64,000 nt of DNA from Acidimicrobiia bacterium (GCA_035471805.1 DATIPS010000031.1:53476-117475); one strand, 5' to 3'. Positions 1 to 8,960 are shown, numbered from the stretch's first letter. Translations and numbers: made by a program. Notes: generated from the letters alone by a model not told the origin.

Positions 1-716
1 TGGGCCAGCGCCGCCATGAAAGTGATCGACACCTTCCGTGCGTAATCTGCTGCTCTGGGTCCGTCGACCCCCGGCGGGGCACCGTGCACGAACAGGACGT
101 CGATGTCCGATGAGTAGTTGAGTTCAAGGCCGCCCCACTTCCCCATCGCGATGACCGCGATCGGGATGTCGGGGAGGTCAGAAAAGGCCGGAGCGGCGCG
201 CACCGCCCGGTGGGCTGCCTCGAGTGCGAGCGCGGCGGCCCGGTCTGCCAGTCTCGCCAGGGAGTTCCCCACTGCCGCGAGGTCATCGAATGCCATGAGA
301 TCTCCGACCGCGATGCCGAGCATCGAAGCTCGAACATATCGTCGTATGACCCGGAGCGATTCATCGAAGGTTCCCCCGAGTTCGGGTAGCCGGGGAGGAG
401 CCTCGCCGGGTCCGCGCAGCAATCCGGGCTCCGAGATCAGTTTCTGGGAGAAGTTCCTGCTGGCGCCCGCGATGGCAACCAACGCCAGACCGAACTGACT
501 GTCGGTGAGAGTCCTCGCCGCTACCTCGGAATCCCGCTCCAGGATCGAGGCAATGCGCTCGAGGGCTCCCTCCGGGTCGGGTCCGGACCGTACGGCACTG
601 AGGAGCGGGACGGCGGCGCCGGCGACCCGGCCGTCGGTCAGCCATCCGGCCCGGGTTAGCCGCGGAGCCAGTTCGGGCCAGATGCCGTATCGGGATGGTG
701 ACCGGTTTGCGTTCAT
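1..716 (-). CDS. glnE: Glutamine synthetase adenylyltransferase (GlnE), N-terminal part
   Basis: The gene runs off the left edge, so only about 238 N-terminal residues are present. The motif AMGKWGGLELNYSSDIDVLFVH begins near residue 190; it matches the GxGKxGGxELNYxSDxD nucleotidyltransferase signature of GlnE, with the two metal-binding aspartates intact. GlnE adenylylates and deadenylylates glutamine synthetase in response to nitrogen status. The ATG at 716 is preceded by AAGGGCGGGA, a plausible ribosome site, and the gene diverges from nadE with 40 bases between them. GlnE is usually close to 1000 residues, so the rest lies outside. A DNA-polymerase-beta-fold relative is conceivable but less likely given the full signature. 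Confidence 0.88.
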   Translation of the reverse strand, partial: MNANRSPSRYGIWPELAPRLTRAGWLTDGRVAGAAVPLLSAVRSGPDPEGALERIASILERDSEVAARTLTDSQFGLALVAIAGASRNFSQKLISEPGLLRGPGEAPPRLPELGGTFDESLRVIRRYVRASMLGIAVGDLMAFDDLAAVGNSLARLADRAAALALEAAHRAVRAAPAFSDLPDIPIAVIAMGKWGGLELNYSSDIDVLFVHGAPPGVDGPRAADYARKVSITFMAALA

Positions 717-744
717 TCCCGCCCTTGGATAGTCGGCGCTTTCC

Positions 745-750
745 TAAGCT
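745..750 (+). promoter_or_regulatory. -10 element of nadE (leaderless)
   Basis: TAAGCT lies six bases before the nadE ATG at 757. This fits the TANNNT -10 pattern with transcription starting at or next to the start codon. No Shine-Dalgarno sequence is visible. Confidence 0.45.
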
Positions 751-756
751 ACGCCC

Positions 757-2466
757 ATGCAAAACCTTCGCGTGGCAGGAGCGCAACTCGACGTGGTCGT
801 TGGAGACCTGCTCGGCAACGAGCAGAAGATCATCTCCGCCATGACCTGGGCAGAGGAAATGTTCGCAGATGTGCTGGTCCTGCCCGAGCTGGCCGTTACC
901 GGCTATCCCCCTGAGGACCTCTTGTTGCGAGAGGGTTTCATAGACGCAAATCTGGAGGTGCTGCAACGATTGGCGGCGGCTGCCGGGGACGTCGTCACCG
1001 TGGTGGGGTTCGTCGACAGAACCAGCACAGGCCGTCCTCCTCACGGGGATGCAGTAGGGCGGTCCCTCGCCAATGGAGCTGCACTCCTCCACGACGGGGC
1101 CGTGCGCGGTGTCTATCACAAGGTCCTCCTGCCGGACTACGGGGTATTCGACGAGACCCGCTACTTCGTGCGCGGCGGCGACGACGCGGCTCTCTGGGGA
1201 ATCGACGGTGTCGCGGTTGGAATCTCCGTCTGCGAGGACATCTGGGTGGAGGACGGGCCGCCTTCGCAGCAAGCCGCGAGCGGTGCTCAGATCCTCTTGA
1301 ACATCAATGCCTCTCCGTTTCACTACGGCAAAGCGACCCAGCGCGAGGAGATGCTCCGCCGACGCGCGATCGAGGCGGCGACTCCCGTTGTCTACGTCAA
1401 CCAGGTGGGTGGACAGGACGAGCTGGTATTCGACGGTGCAAGCGTCGTCCTCGGCGCTGATGGAGGGCTTCTCTATCGCGCCCCGCAGTTCGTCGAGCAG
1501 AGGTTCGTCGTCGACGTGCCGGTCGCCGAACGGAAGTCCGACCGGGTGCTCGACTCGATCTCCTCGGAACGCGTGGGCAGGCGCTCGCTCGGTCCCGTCG
1601 AGCCGGTTCCGCTCCTCCAGTCCCCTGAAGCCGAGGTGTATCGAGCGCTGGTGGTGGGCCTCAGGGATTATGTGCGCAAGAACGGATTCGAGCACGTCGT
1701 CGTCGGACTCTCCGGCGGCATTGATTCGGCGCTGACTGCGGCCATTGCAGCCGATGCGCTGGGGCCGGATCATGTCTGGGGTATTTCGATGCCTTCTCGT
1801 TTCAGCTCGGAGGGATCTGTGGCGGATGCCAGGGAGCTCGCCGAGCGTTTGGAGATACGATTCGATGTCATCCCGATGGACGGCGTCTTCGCCTCCTACC
1901 TCGACACGCTCTCCCCGGTCTTCGCAGGCGAGCCGTTCGGGGTGGCAGAGGAGAACCTCCAAGCCCGGATTCGCGGTGCAATCCTCATGGCGGTGTCGAA
2001 CAAGTTCGGCGGGATGGTCGTCGCGACGGGCAACAAATCAGAGATGGCCGTCGGCTACGCCACTCTCTACGGGGACATGGCAGGTGGATACGCCGTTTTG
2101 AAAGACGTGCTGAAGACTCTCGTCTACCGTCTTTCGGAATGGCGCAACCGCGACCGGGAAGCGATACCGCGCTCGATCATCGACAAACCGCCGTCTGCCG
2201 AGTTGCGCCCCGGCCAACTCGACAGCGACAGCCTTCCCGACTACGAAACGCTCGACGGGATCCTGGCGGGATATGTGGAGGAGGACCTCTCGGTGGCGAG
2301 CATCGTCGCCAGAGGCTATCCGCAGGACGTCGTCACGAAGGTGACCCGAATGGTGGATCGGAACGAGTACAAGCGACGGCAGGCGGCCCCGGGAGTCAAG
2401 ATAACGACGAAGGCTTTCGGCAAGGACCGCAGGCTTCCGATCACCAGCAGGTACGTCGACGGCTGA
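757..2466 (+). CDS. nadE: Glutamine-dependent NAD+ synthetase
   Basis: A 569-residue cytoplasmic enzyme that makes NAD from nicotinate adenine dinucleotide, ATP and glutamine. Residues 1-270 form a nitrilase-type glutaminase domain with the Glu44, Lys122 and Cys159 triad (LPELAV, YHKVLL, SVCEDIW). Residues about 285-569 form the synthetase domain with the ATP pyrophosphatase loop GLSGGIDSA at 317-325. The length is normal for the two-domain form. It reads away from glnE. The start is fixed by homology of the first residues and by the -10 box directly upstream. Confidence 0.95.
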   Translation: MQNLRVAGAQLDVVVGDLLGNEQKIISAMTWAEEMFADVLVLPELAVTGYPPEDLLLREGFIDANLEVLQRLAAAAGDVVTVVGFVDRTSTGRPPHGDAVGRSLANGAALLHDGAVRGVYHKVLLPDYGVFDETRYFVRGGDDAALWGIDGVAVGISVCEDIWVEDGPPSQQAASGAQILLNINASPFHYGKATQREEMLRRRAIEAATPVVYVNQVGGQDELVFDGASVVLGADGGLLYRAPQFVEQRFVVDVPVAERKSDRVLDSISSERVGRRSLGPVEPVPLLQSPEAEVYRALVVGLRDYVRKNGFEHVVVGLSGGIDSALTAAIAADALGPDHVWGISMPSRFSSEGSVADARELAERLEIRFDVIPMDGVFASYLDTLSPVFAGEPFGVAEENLQARIRGAILMAVSNKFGGMVVATGNKSEMAVGYATLYGDMAGGYAVLKDVLKTLVYRLSEWRNRDREAIPRSIIDKPPSAELRPGQLDSDSLPDYETLDGILAGYVEEDLSVASIVARGYPQDVVTKVTRMVDRNEYKRRQAAPGVKITTKAFGKDRRLPITSRYVDG

Positions 2467-2513
2467 GAGGCGCTGCCGGACCGGCAGGCGACCGACGAAC
2501 ATCGGCTCACAGC

Positions 2514-2519
2514 TACCCT
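2514..2519 (+). promoter_or_regulatory. -10 element of the class IV aminotransferase gene (leaderless)
   Basis: TACCCT sits seven bases before the ATG at 2527, with no ribosome-binding sequence in between, so the mRNA probably begins at the start codon. Confidence 0.4.
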
Positions 2520-2526
2520 CCGTCCC

Positions 2527-3360
2527 ATGCGAGTCCTAATAGACGGCCATGAGGCCGACCCTGCAACTGCATCCATCTCTGTGTTCGACTGGGGAGTAGT
2601 GCGAGGAGACGGGTGCTTCGAAGCGCTCCGATCTTACGAAGGCGTCGCCTTTGCCGTTGATGCCCATTTGGATCGGCTTTGGAACAGCGCCTCCGTCCTG
2701 GGCATGGAGGCTTCACTGCCCGATCGCGAGACTCTGGCCGGCTGGATCGCCGCGGCGGCCGCTGATGGGGGCGACTGCGTGGTACGGGTCATCGCCACCC
2801 GAGGCGGCACCGATGCACACGTCGAGGCACCGCCGAGGTTGATCGTCTTCTGGGAGGAACTGCCCGACCTTCCCGCCTCGCTCTCACTGGCGGAGATTTC
2901 CGCACCCTGGCATCCCGGTGGGTTTCCGTGGGCGCTCGCCGGCGTCAAAGGCCTCTCATACGGGCCGAACATGGCATCGATGCGAATGGCGAAGGCGGCC
3001 GGTTTCGACAATGCGCTGCTGGTGAGCAGGGAGGGCGTGATGCTCGAGGGTCCCACCAATTCGATCGGGTGGGTGGTCGATGGCGGAGTCGAAACCCCAT
3101 CGCTCGATCTCGGCATATTGTCTTCGATAACCCGGACCGTGACGCTGGAAGCAGCGGCCGAGCTCGGATTCGATGTTCGCGAGGGTCACTTCCCGACTTC
3201 GAGACTCGATCTGGCCGCGGAGTTCTTCATCTTGTCGACGGTCAATGAGGTGATGCCGGTAACTCAGGTCGGCGATCGGACCTTCGAGCCCGGGCCCGTT
3301 ACTTTTCAGTTGCAGGAGGCCTTTCGCCGGCGCGTCCGGGCGGCAACACGTTCGATCTGA
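2527..3360 (+). CDS. Class IV PLP-dependent aminotransferase/lyase
   Basis: A 277-residue fold-type IV PLP protein. The early segment FDWGVVRGDGCFEALR and the PLP lysine at 141 (GVKGLSYGPNMASM) are typical. Members are branched-chain aminotransferases, D-amino acid transaminases or 4-amino-4-deoxychorismate lyases (PabC). The short length and the segment EGVMLEGPTNSIGWV fit an ADC-lyase-like protein best, which would supply p-aminobenzoate for folate. No pabA or pabB is adjacent, so the substrate stays open. The start is supported by the upstream -10 box. Confidence 0.82.
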   Translation: MRVLIDGHEADPATASISVFDWGVVRGDGCFEALRSYEGVAFAVDAHLDRLWNSASVLGMEASLPDRETLAGWIAAAAADGGDCVVRVIATRGGTDAHVEAPPRLIVFWEELPDLPASLSLAEISAPWHPGGFPWALAGVKGLSYGPNMASMRMAKAAGFDNALLVSREGVMLEGPTNSIGWVVDGGVETPSLDLGILSSITRTVTLEAAAELGFDVREGHFPTSRLDLAAEFFILSTVNEVMPVTQVGDRTFEPGPVTFQLQEAFRRRVRAATRSI

Positions 3361-3366
3361 TCGCGC

Positions 3367-3383
3367 CGGCCGGGTTCCGGCCG
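3367..3383 (+). terminator. Hairpin after the class IV aminotransferase gene
   Basis: CGGCCGG and CCGGCCG pair with a GTT loop, starting seven bases after the stop codon. There is no following T-run, so it may act weakly or stabilise the 3' end. Confidence 0.35.
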
Positions 3384-3466
3384 CGCCGGAGTTGGGGGAG
3401 CGCCGAAGTCTGCTTGCCGGCGGATGGTCGAAGGAACTAGGTGGAGTTCGTGTACGTTTCAGGGTC

Positions 3467-4009
3467 ATGCGAACTCGAATTCTGATTCTGGGCCTCAGCG
3501 GATTGCTCGTGCTGGCCGCGTGCAGCGGTGACGGCGAGGAAACCACCACGCTTCCCGAGGACGGGTCGACAACCGCCACCAGCCCGGCAAGCGGCGGAGA
3601 CTCCTCCGCAAACGGATCGGCGGACACGCCCGACACGACCGAACCGGAGGACACGACGACCACGACCTCGGGCGAGGCATCGCTGCCGAAGTACGACATC
3701 GCTCACAGGAGTCCCGGAGACAACGGGGATCTGCTGGTGGTCGTTCTCGAAGGTGTCGGTGATGGTGTATCCGACCACGATCTGGAACAGGTCATTCTCG
3801 ACGTTGTCGACACCTTTGGACCCGTTGCAGAAGCACACATCATCGATGATGCGTCTGTTCTCGATCTCGTGCTGGCCGATCCGGCCGATCTGTCGGACGA
3901 GCAGAAGGCAGATCTGGATGCGCATTATCTGCTGAAGCTCGTCGACGGGACGTCTGTGTCCTTCCAGGGACCGTTCCAGGATATCCCTGGTTACGAAATC
4001 GGTTCGTAG
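3467..4009 (+). CDS. Small secreted lipoprotein of unknown function
   Basis: The start is the ATG at 3467, which opens a textbook lipoprotein signal: MRTRILILGLSGLL followed by the lipobox LAAC, with the lipidated Cys near residue 20. A Thr/Ser/Glu-rich linker of about 45 residues follows, then a compact acidic domain of about 110 residues (from LPKYDIAH onward) that I do not recognise. The mature protein would sit on the outer face of the membrane. A TACGTT hexamer eight bases before the ATG suggests a leaderless message. An earlier in-frame start at 3392 would put basic residues before the signal and is unlikely. Confidence 0.75.
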   Translation: MRTRILILGLSGLLVLAACSGDGEETTTLPEDGSTTATSPASGGDSSANGSADTPDTTEPEDTTTTTSGEASLPKYDIAHRSPGDNGDLLVVVLEGVGDGVSDHDLEQVILDVVDTFGPVAEAHIIDDASVLDLVLADPADLSDEQKADLDAHYLLKLVDGTSVSFQGPFQDIPGYEIGS

Positions 4010-4088
4010 AGTTCCTCAAAGAAGAGCCGGTTCGCGCCGATAGTCATGTTGAAGCTATCGGACGCGGAGGGCCGCTCTGGACATTCGA

Positions 4089-5672
4089 GTGATGATCGTC
4101 GACGGCGATGCTACCGCCCGTGCAGCCACGGCAAGTGTGCTGGTCGGTTCGGGGTTGGATGTTGTCGTTGAAGCCTCCACCGGTGAGGAGGCTCTGCAGC
4201 GGGCGCGGGTCATGTCCCCGACTGTGGCCGTCATCGACGTATCCCTGCCCGGAATGGGGGCCGTCACTGCCGCCAGACGGCTGCGCGATCTGTCGCCGCA
4301 CCGGCTCGAAATAGTGGCCATAGCTTCCTTCGGCGATGTGGCGCGCTTGGGAGAGATGGTATCGACCGGAACCGCCGCCTACGTGGTGAAGGGCAAACCG
4401 GCCGATCTGATAGGGGCAATTCGCGCGGTGGCCAGCGGGTCGGGGCTGCTCTCGGCCGAAGCCAGTCGGCCCGTCCTCGAGGAGATCAGCCGCCTCTACG
4501 AGCGTGAGCGGGAGCGCAACGAGGAACTCGAACAGTCGGTCACACAGCTGCAGGCTCTGTCCGTGACGGATTGGCTCACCGGCCTCAAGAACCATGGTTA
4601 TTTCTTCGACCGGCTCGGCGAGGAACTCGAACGAGCCCGCCGCTACGACCGCCCGCTGGCGGTGGTGATGGCCGACATCGACGACTTCAAAGCGATCAAC
4701 GACAACTACGGCCACAGCACCGGCGACGCCGTGTTGCGAGGCATGGGTGAGGCATTCCGACGGCAGATTCGAGAAGTCGACATCGCCTGCCGTGTCGGGG
4801 GTGAGGAGTTCGGGATCATCATGCCCGAAACGGATGCCGAGGGTGCCATCCAGGCTGCCGAACGGATCCGGCTGGCCGTTGCCGACCAGCCGATGCCCGG
4901 TGTCGGCAGGGTGACCATCAGCCTCGGGGTCTCGGTGTTTCCTCACGATGCCCAGTCGGCCAAGGACATCGTCGAAGCATCGGACCGTGCGCTCTACTCG
5001 GCGAAGCGCGCAGGCAAGAACTGCACCAAACTCGCCGGCGGAGCTCCGGCGTTCGCCGGGTCGGGCCGAGCTCTGGCATCGATCACACCGGTAGTGGGAA
5101 CGTTGCTGGCCGCTCTGCGCATGCGGGCACCATGGCTGGCCGACCATTCCGTCCGGGTTGCAGAGCTGGCCACGCAGATAGGCACCATTCTCGAACTGCG
5201 GGTCTTCGAACTCGAGCGCCTGCGGTTGACGGGACTCCTGCATGATGTCGGGATGCTCGCCGTTCCGGATTCGGTGCTGCTCAAGACCGATCCACTCACC
5301 CCGGCGGATTGGGCGACCATCCGCTCGCACGCCACCAACGGATTCCAGCTCATCGCCGACGCGGTCCACGAGGATGTGGCCGACGGGGTGTTGTGCCACC
5401 ACGAGCAGTTGGACGGCGAGGGATACCCTCGCAAGCTGTCCGGCGATGACATTCCCCTATTCGCCAGGATCGTTCTGGTGGCCGATGCATACGATGCGAT
5501 GGTGTCCGAACGGCCGCACCGACCTCCGCTGACCTCCGACGAGGCTCTCTCGGAACTGCGCGCCAACGCGGGCGGACGGTTCGACCCTGAGGCTGTGCGG
5601 GCGATGATCGAGGTCGACCGGCAGATGAACACGACCGCCACCGTCTTGGAGTTCCCGGGCAAGACGGGCTGA
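4089..5672 (+). CDS. Receiver-GGDEF-HD-GYP cyclic-di-GMP protein
   Basis: A 527-residue protein with three domains. Residues 1-115 form a response-regulator receiver with phospho-acceptor Asp50 (VIDVSLPG) and Lys101. A short coiled coil lies near 130-155. The diguanylate cyclase domain has GGEEF at 237-241 and an inhibitory I-site RxxD at 228-231. Residues about 335-515 are an HD-GYP phosphodiesterase domain with HD at 385-386 and HHEQLDGEGYP at 437-447. The usual Lys after HDxG is Met389. The protein could therefore both make and degrade cyclic-di-GMP. A GGAGG at 4066 is well spaced only for a CTG at 4077, which would add MDIR, so the true start is uncertain between 4077, 4089 and 4092. Confidence 0.9.
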   Translation: MMIVDGDATARAATASVLVGSGLDVVVEASTGEEALQRARVMSPTVAVIDVSLPGMGAVTAARRLRDLSPHRLEIVAIASFGDVARLGEMVSTGTAAYVVKGKPADLIGAIRAVASGSGLLSAEASRPVLEEISRLYERERERNEELEQSVTQLQALSVTDWLTGLKNHGYFFDRLGEELERARRYDRPLAVVMADIDDFKAINDNYGHSTGDAVLRGMGEAFRRQIREVDIACRVGGEEFGIIMPETDAEGAIQAAERIRLAVADQPMPGVGRVTISLGVSVFPHDAQSAKDIVEASDRALYSAKRAGKNCTKLAGGAPAFAGSGRALASITPVVGTLLAALRMRAPWLADHSVRVAELATQIGTILELRVFELERLRLTGLLHDVGMLAVPDSVLLKTDPLTPADWATIRSHATNGFQLIADAVHEDVADGVLCHHEQLDGEGYPRKLSGDDIPLFARIVLVADAYDAMVSERPHRPPLTSDEALSELRANAGGRFDPEAVRAMIEVDRQMNTTATVLEFPGKTG

Positions 5673-5694
5673 GTTCCGCCGGCAGTTGCGGTAT

Positions 5695-7101
5695 CTAACC
5701 CAGCAGTAGTGCGGCGACGGCCAGGAAGCCTCCGAAGCCGACGATGTCGGTGATCAACGTGAGGAAGATGCTCGACGCCTGCGCGGGGTCGAAACCCAGC
5801 TTCCTCATCAACAGTGGGATCCCCGATCCTGCAAAGCCGGCGATCGTGACGTTGCCGAGAGCCGCGATGCCCACGGCCAACCCGACCAGGATCGATGAGG
5901 AGGTCGATTGGAAGACGCCGGTACCGAGCAGCAGAATTGCCAGGGCGCCGGCGGCAACCGCCAGGGCGGCACCGTTCATCACGCCGATGGCCAGCTGACG
6001 GCGGAGCACCGGAAGAACCTGTGTTCCCGGCACATCATCGGTTGCAAGCGCCCTGATGACGACGGCCAGGCTCTGGAACCCGCTGTTTCCCCCGAGTAGG
6101 GCGATGACCGGCATGAGCGCGGCCAACACCGGCTCGTCCTCGATGATGCCGGTCTGTGCCTCGATCACGAACGTGACCACCAGTGCGAGCATGAGATTGA
6201 GGCTGAGCCAGGGCAGCCGCATGCGAACGGATCCGAGAACCGAGCTGAACACGGTCTCGTGCGCTCCGGCACCGGTGGCGAGGGCGAAGTCCTCGGAAGC
6301 TTCCAACTGGATTGCCTCCATGATCTCCTCGTTGGGGAGCCTGCCGAGCAACCGGCCCTTGTCGTCGACAACCGGAAGGCTGTAGAGGTGGTAGCGCTGG
6401 GCCAGTTCGACTGCCGTCTCGCGATCGGTTAGCGGGGTGACGGCGACGGGGTCGGGGATCATGACCTCACCGAGATCGGCACCCGGACGCTTGAACACAA
6501 GTTCTCTGAATGACAAGACCCCAAGCAGCTTGCCGTCGTCATCCACGATGTAGACGTAGGACAGATCCTCGAGTTCCTCGTTCATCTGACGGATCCGCTC
6601 TATCGCTTCCCCGGCCGTAATGCCGATAGGAAGTGAGGCGAACGAAGACGTCATATGGCCGCCGGCGGTGTCTTGCGGATACTCGAGGAGCAGCCGGACC
6701 TCATCGGTGAAGAACGGCTCCAGTTTCTCGATCAGCTCTCGCTGCGCGTCCGGCTGGAGCCGGTGGATGATGTCGGCTGCCTCATCGGCAGGCATTTCCT
6801 CGAGCAGGTCGGCGGCGTCCTCCGGGTCGAGCTCCTGGAGGATGTCGGCGGCGAGGTCGTCGTGCATCTCTTCGAGGACGTACGCCGCGTCGTCTGGGTC
6901 GAGGTCGGCGATGAGGTCGGTGGCTGCTTCCTCGCCGAGTTCCTCGAGGATGTCGGCTGCGTCGTGCGGATCGGCTTCGGCCAGCGCCTCCCACTCTTCG
7001 TGGTGGGTATCGAGGTACTTCTCTACCTCCTCCGGACTGCGGCGAGCCAGAAGCCTGAGTCTGGTGGCGAGTTCGCGCGGACTATGAAGGCGGAGTTTCA
7101 T
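5695..7101 (-). CDS. mgtE: MgtE-type magnesium transporter
   Basis: A 468-residue inner-membrane Mg2+ channel/transporter. Residues 1-130 form the acidic superhelical N domain, with repeats of the DPxDAADxLEE type. Residues about 135-260 form a tandem CBS pair. Residues about 285-468 carry five transmembrane helices, including the pore segment GLAVGIAALGNVTIAGFAGSGIP. All three parts of the family architecture are present. It lies alone on the minus strand downstream of greA. I looked for an M-box-like leader in the 145 bases upstream and saw none. Confidence 0.94.
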   Translation of the reverse strand: MKLRLHSPRELATRLRLLARRSPEEVEKYLDTHHEEWEALAEADPHDAADILEELGEEAATDLIADLDPDDAAYVLEEMHDDLAADILQELDPEDAADLLEEMPADEAADIIHRLQPDAQRELIEKLEPFFTDEVRLLLEYPQDTAGGHMTSSFASLPIGITAGEAIERIRQMNEELEDLSYVYIVDDDGKLLGVLSFRELVFKRPGADLGEVMIPDPVAVTPLTDRETAVELAQRYHLYSLPVVDDKGRLLGRLPNEEIMEAIQLEASEDFALATGAGAHETVFSSVLGSVRMRLPWLSLNLMLALVVTFVIEAQTGIIEDEPVLAALMPVIALLGGNSGFQSLAVVIRALATDDVPGTQVLPVLRRQLAIGVMNGAALAVAAGALAILLLGTGVFQSTSSSILVGLAVGIAALGNVTIAGFAGSGIPLLMRKLGFDPAQASSIFLTLITDIVGFGGFLAVAALLLG

Positions 7102-7246
7102 GCTGGCCTCGGGGCGATGGTTGGATCAGTTGTCAGGCTAACCCGGCAGGGAATCGGCAATTGGCAATTCGGGCGGGGCTGCTTCCCCGACGGCGGGGGA
7201 GCGGACCAGTACCCAGAACTCAGAGTTGAAGTTGTACCTCTGAGAG

Positions 7247-7723
7247 CTACCCCTCGAAAGGTCTGACCGCCTCGACCCGCATTGTGAAGACTCCCCCCGG
7301 AGCCTCGTAGCTGACCTCATCGCCTATGGCGGCCCCGAGCAGGGCGCTGCCGAGCGGGCCGGATGGAGAGGCCAGCAGGAAGCCGGGAACTCTGTTCTCG
7401 GTCGGTGCAACGAAATACTCCATCGAATCGCCGTCGGAGTCGACGACCGTAACGATGGTGCCGACCTGTACAACTCCCGTGTCCTCGGCCTCGCGAACTT
7501 CGGCGGTGTCGAGCAGGTGCCTGATCTGACGTATCCGGGCTTCCATCATGCCCTGCTCGTTCTTGGCCGCGTCGTAGTCGGCGTTCTCGCGAATATCTCC
7601 GTGGGAGCGTGCTTCGGCGATGCGCTCCTCGATGTGGATCCGGCCTTCGGTTGTGAGGTATTCGAACTCTTCTCGCAGCTTCTTGTGTGCCGCAGGAGTG
7701 AGCCAAGTGGTCTGATTGGTCAT
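7247..7723 (-). CDS. greA: Transcription elongation factor GreA
   Basis: A 158-residue protein starting MTNQTTWLTPAAHKKLREE. It has the N-terminal coiled coil with the acidic tip (GDIRENADYDAAKNEQ) that enters the RNA polymerase secondary channel and stimulates cleavage of backtracked RNA. The C-terminal FKBP-like domain ends near VRPFEG. The ATG at 7723 is chosen because the family begins there and because TATCCT lies eight bases upstream, suggesting a leaderless message. A longer in-frame extension to 7810 runs into the divergent neighbour and has no family match. Confidence 0.93.
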   Translation of the reverse strand: MTNQTTWLTPAAHKKLREEFEYLTTEGRIHIEERIAEARSHGDIRENADYDAAKNEQGMMEARIRQIRHLLDTAEVREAEDTGVVQVGTIVTVVDSDGDSMEYFVAPTENRVPGFLLASPSGPLGSALLGAAIGDEVSYEAPGGVFTMRVEAVRPFEG

Positions 7724-7742
7724 GGCGGGGCAGGATAGCCCC

Positions 7743-8639
7743 ATGCAGAGGACTAACAACAGGGGTTCGGCCTTCGCGCTGGCCATAAGCGCAGCATTGC
7801 TGTTCGGCATAAGCGGGGCAATTGCGAGCGATGCGCTGTCGGTCGTGAGTCCGGCGCGGGCGGCTCAATCGAGGGCGATGGTCGCCGTGGTCCTGTTGTT
7901 GCCGTACGCCTGGTACCGACGCAAGCTGGCGAGCCGGGGGCCGTGGTCGGTGCTGCTCCTGTTCGGGGCAAGCCTGACCGCGGTCAACGTCGCCTACTAC
8001 GAGGCCGTGGATCGAATCGGGGTAGGACCGGGCATGACCTTGCAGTTCCTCGCTCCGATGATGGTGCTCGTCTGGATGCGGACCGCAGAACACAGATCGA
8101 TTCTCCGGTCGGCCTGGCTGGCTGCTGCCGTTGCCGTCGCCGGCACTGCGCTGATTGCGGATGTATGGCAGGGGAGTTCGATGGATCTAGTCGGCGTCGG
8201 GGCCGGCCTGGCGGCCGCGGCGACCTTCGCCGTCTATCTAGTGATCGGTGAGCGGCTGGGAACCACCATGGCTCCGTCCGGCATCATGGCCTACGGATTC
8301 ACCATCTCGGCGCTCATGTGGGCAGTAATCCAACCCGTCTGGTCGTTTCCCACGGACCTCCCGGTGAAGGTCTGGGGAGAACTGATCTGGATGGGGGTTC
8401 TCGGCACTGCGATCCCGTTCATGCTTGAGTTGCAGGCCCTGCAGCGGGCTTCCGCCGGCTTGGTGGGGGTCATCGCCACCGCCGAGCCGGTGATTGGTGC
8501 CGTTGCGGCGCTGCTGATGTTCTCGGAGAAGATGGCCCCGGTGCAGGTGGTCGGCATGGTGCTGATCGTTGGTTCGGTCGCGTCCGTCCAGCGCCGTGGG
8601 GTGGCGGAGGTGGAGGTGCCGCTGGATGCGGGAAGATGA
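7743..8639 (+). CDS. EamA/DMT-family (RhtA-like) exporter
   Basis: A 298-residue integral membrane protein with about ten hydrophobic helices arranged as two EamA repeats (residues about 8-135 and 145-285). Members export amino acids, threonine/homoserine or other metabolites; the substrate here is unknown. The start at 7743 follows an AGGA-type ribosome site. Its start lies only 19 bases from the greA start on the other strand, so its promoter must overlap the greA 5' end. Confidence 0.85.
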   Translation: MQRTNNRGSAFALAISAALLFGISGAIASDALSVVSPARAAQSRAMVAVVLLLPYAWYRRKLASRGPWSVLLLFGASLTAVNVAYYEAVDRIGVGPGMTLQFLAPMMVLVWMRTAEHRSILRSAWLAAAVAVAGTALIADVWQGSSMDLVGVGAGLAAAATFAVYLVIGERLGTTMAPSGIMAYGFTISALMWAVIQPVWSFPTDLPVKVWGELIWMGVLGTAIPFMLELQALQRASAGLVGVIATAEPVIGAVAALLMFSEKMAPVQVVGMVLIVGSVASVQRRGVAEVEVPLDAGR

Positions 8640-8750
8640 GGCGAGGAGGCAGTTGGCGGCTCGCGCACTGCGAGAAGCACCGGGCCACAGGCGAGGAGAC
8701 TGTGCTGCGGCAGAGCCCGGTGGTCCCCCTTCCGCCGGGCCCCAGACCGT
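8640..8750. other. Intergenic segment between the EamA gene and the pseudogene remnant
   Basis: No gene is supported here. A 6 bp GCCCGG/CCGGGC hairpin near the remnant's stop codon could be its old terminator. Confidence 0.3.
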
Positions 8751-8960
8751 CTAGCGATAGCCGTTGTGCGGCGACCACTGGTGGCTGATTATCTGCAGTT
8801 CGCCGTCCACCGACTCAGACAGCACGAAGGTGGAGAACCCCTTGATTTGCCTGCACCTCTGGCTCTCCTCTCACTATTGGAGAGCCCCGGGTCCGTCGAA
8901 TTGGTGACATGGCATCACCAGGTTCTCGAGGACCGGAGAACACGAACAGAGTCGAATGAC
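8751..8960 (-). pseudogene. Remnant of an NTF2/SnoaL-like (DUF4440-type) protein
   Basis: The last frame segment before the TAG at 8751-8753 reads KGFSTFVLSESVDGELQI then ISHQWSPHN. This resembles the C-terminal strands of small SnoaL/DUF4440 proteins (FSTFVL...IIHHHWSP). Upstream in the same frame is a TAG-TGA double stop near 8875, preceded by further weakly similar residues. No usable start codon lies after the stops, so this looks like a decayed gene. The call rests only on pattern memory of the family. Confidence 0.33.

Noticed and set aside
361..1962. Minus-strand open frame of over 500 codons across nadE and into glnE
   Set aside because: nadE is certain on the plus strand and the GlnE frame is different; no recognisable domain.
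7102..7246. Possible magnesium riboswitch upstream of mgtE
   Set aside because: None of the M-box core landmarks or a terminator switch is visible in this short stretch.
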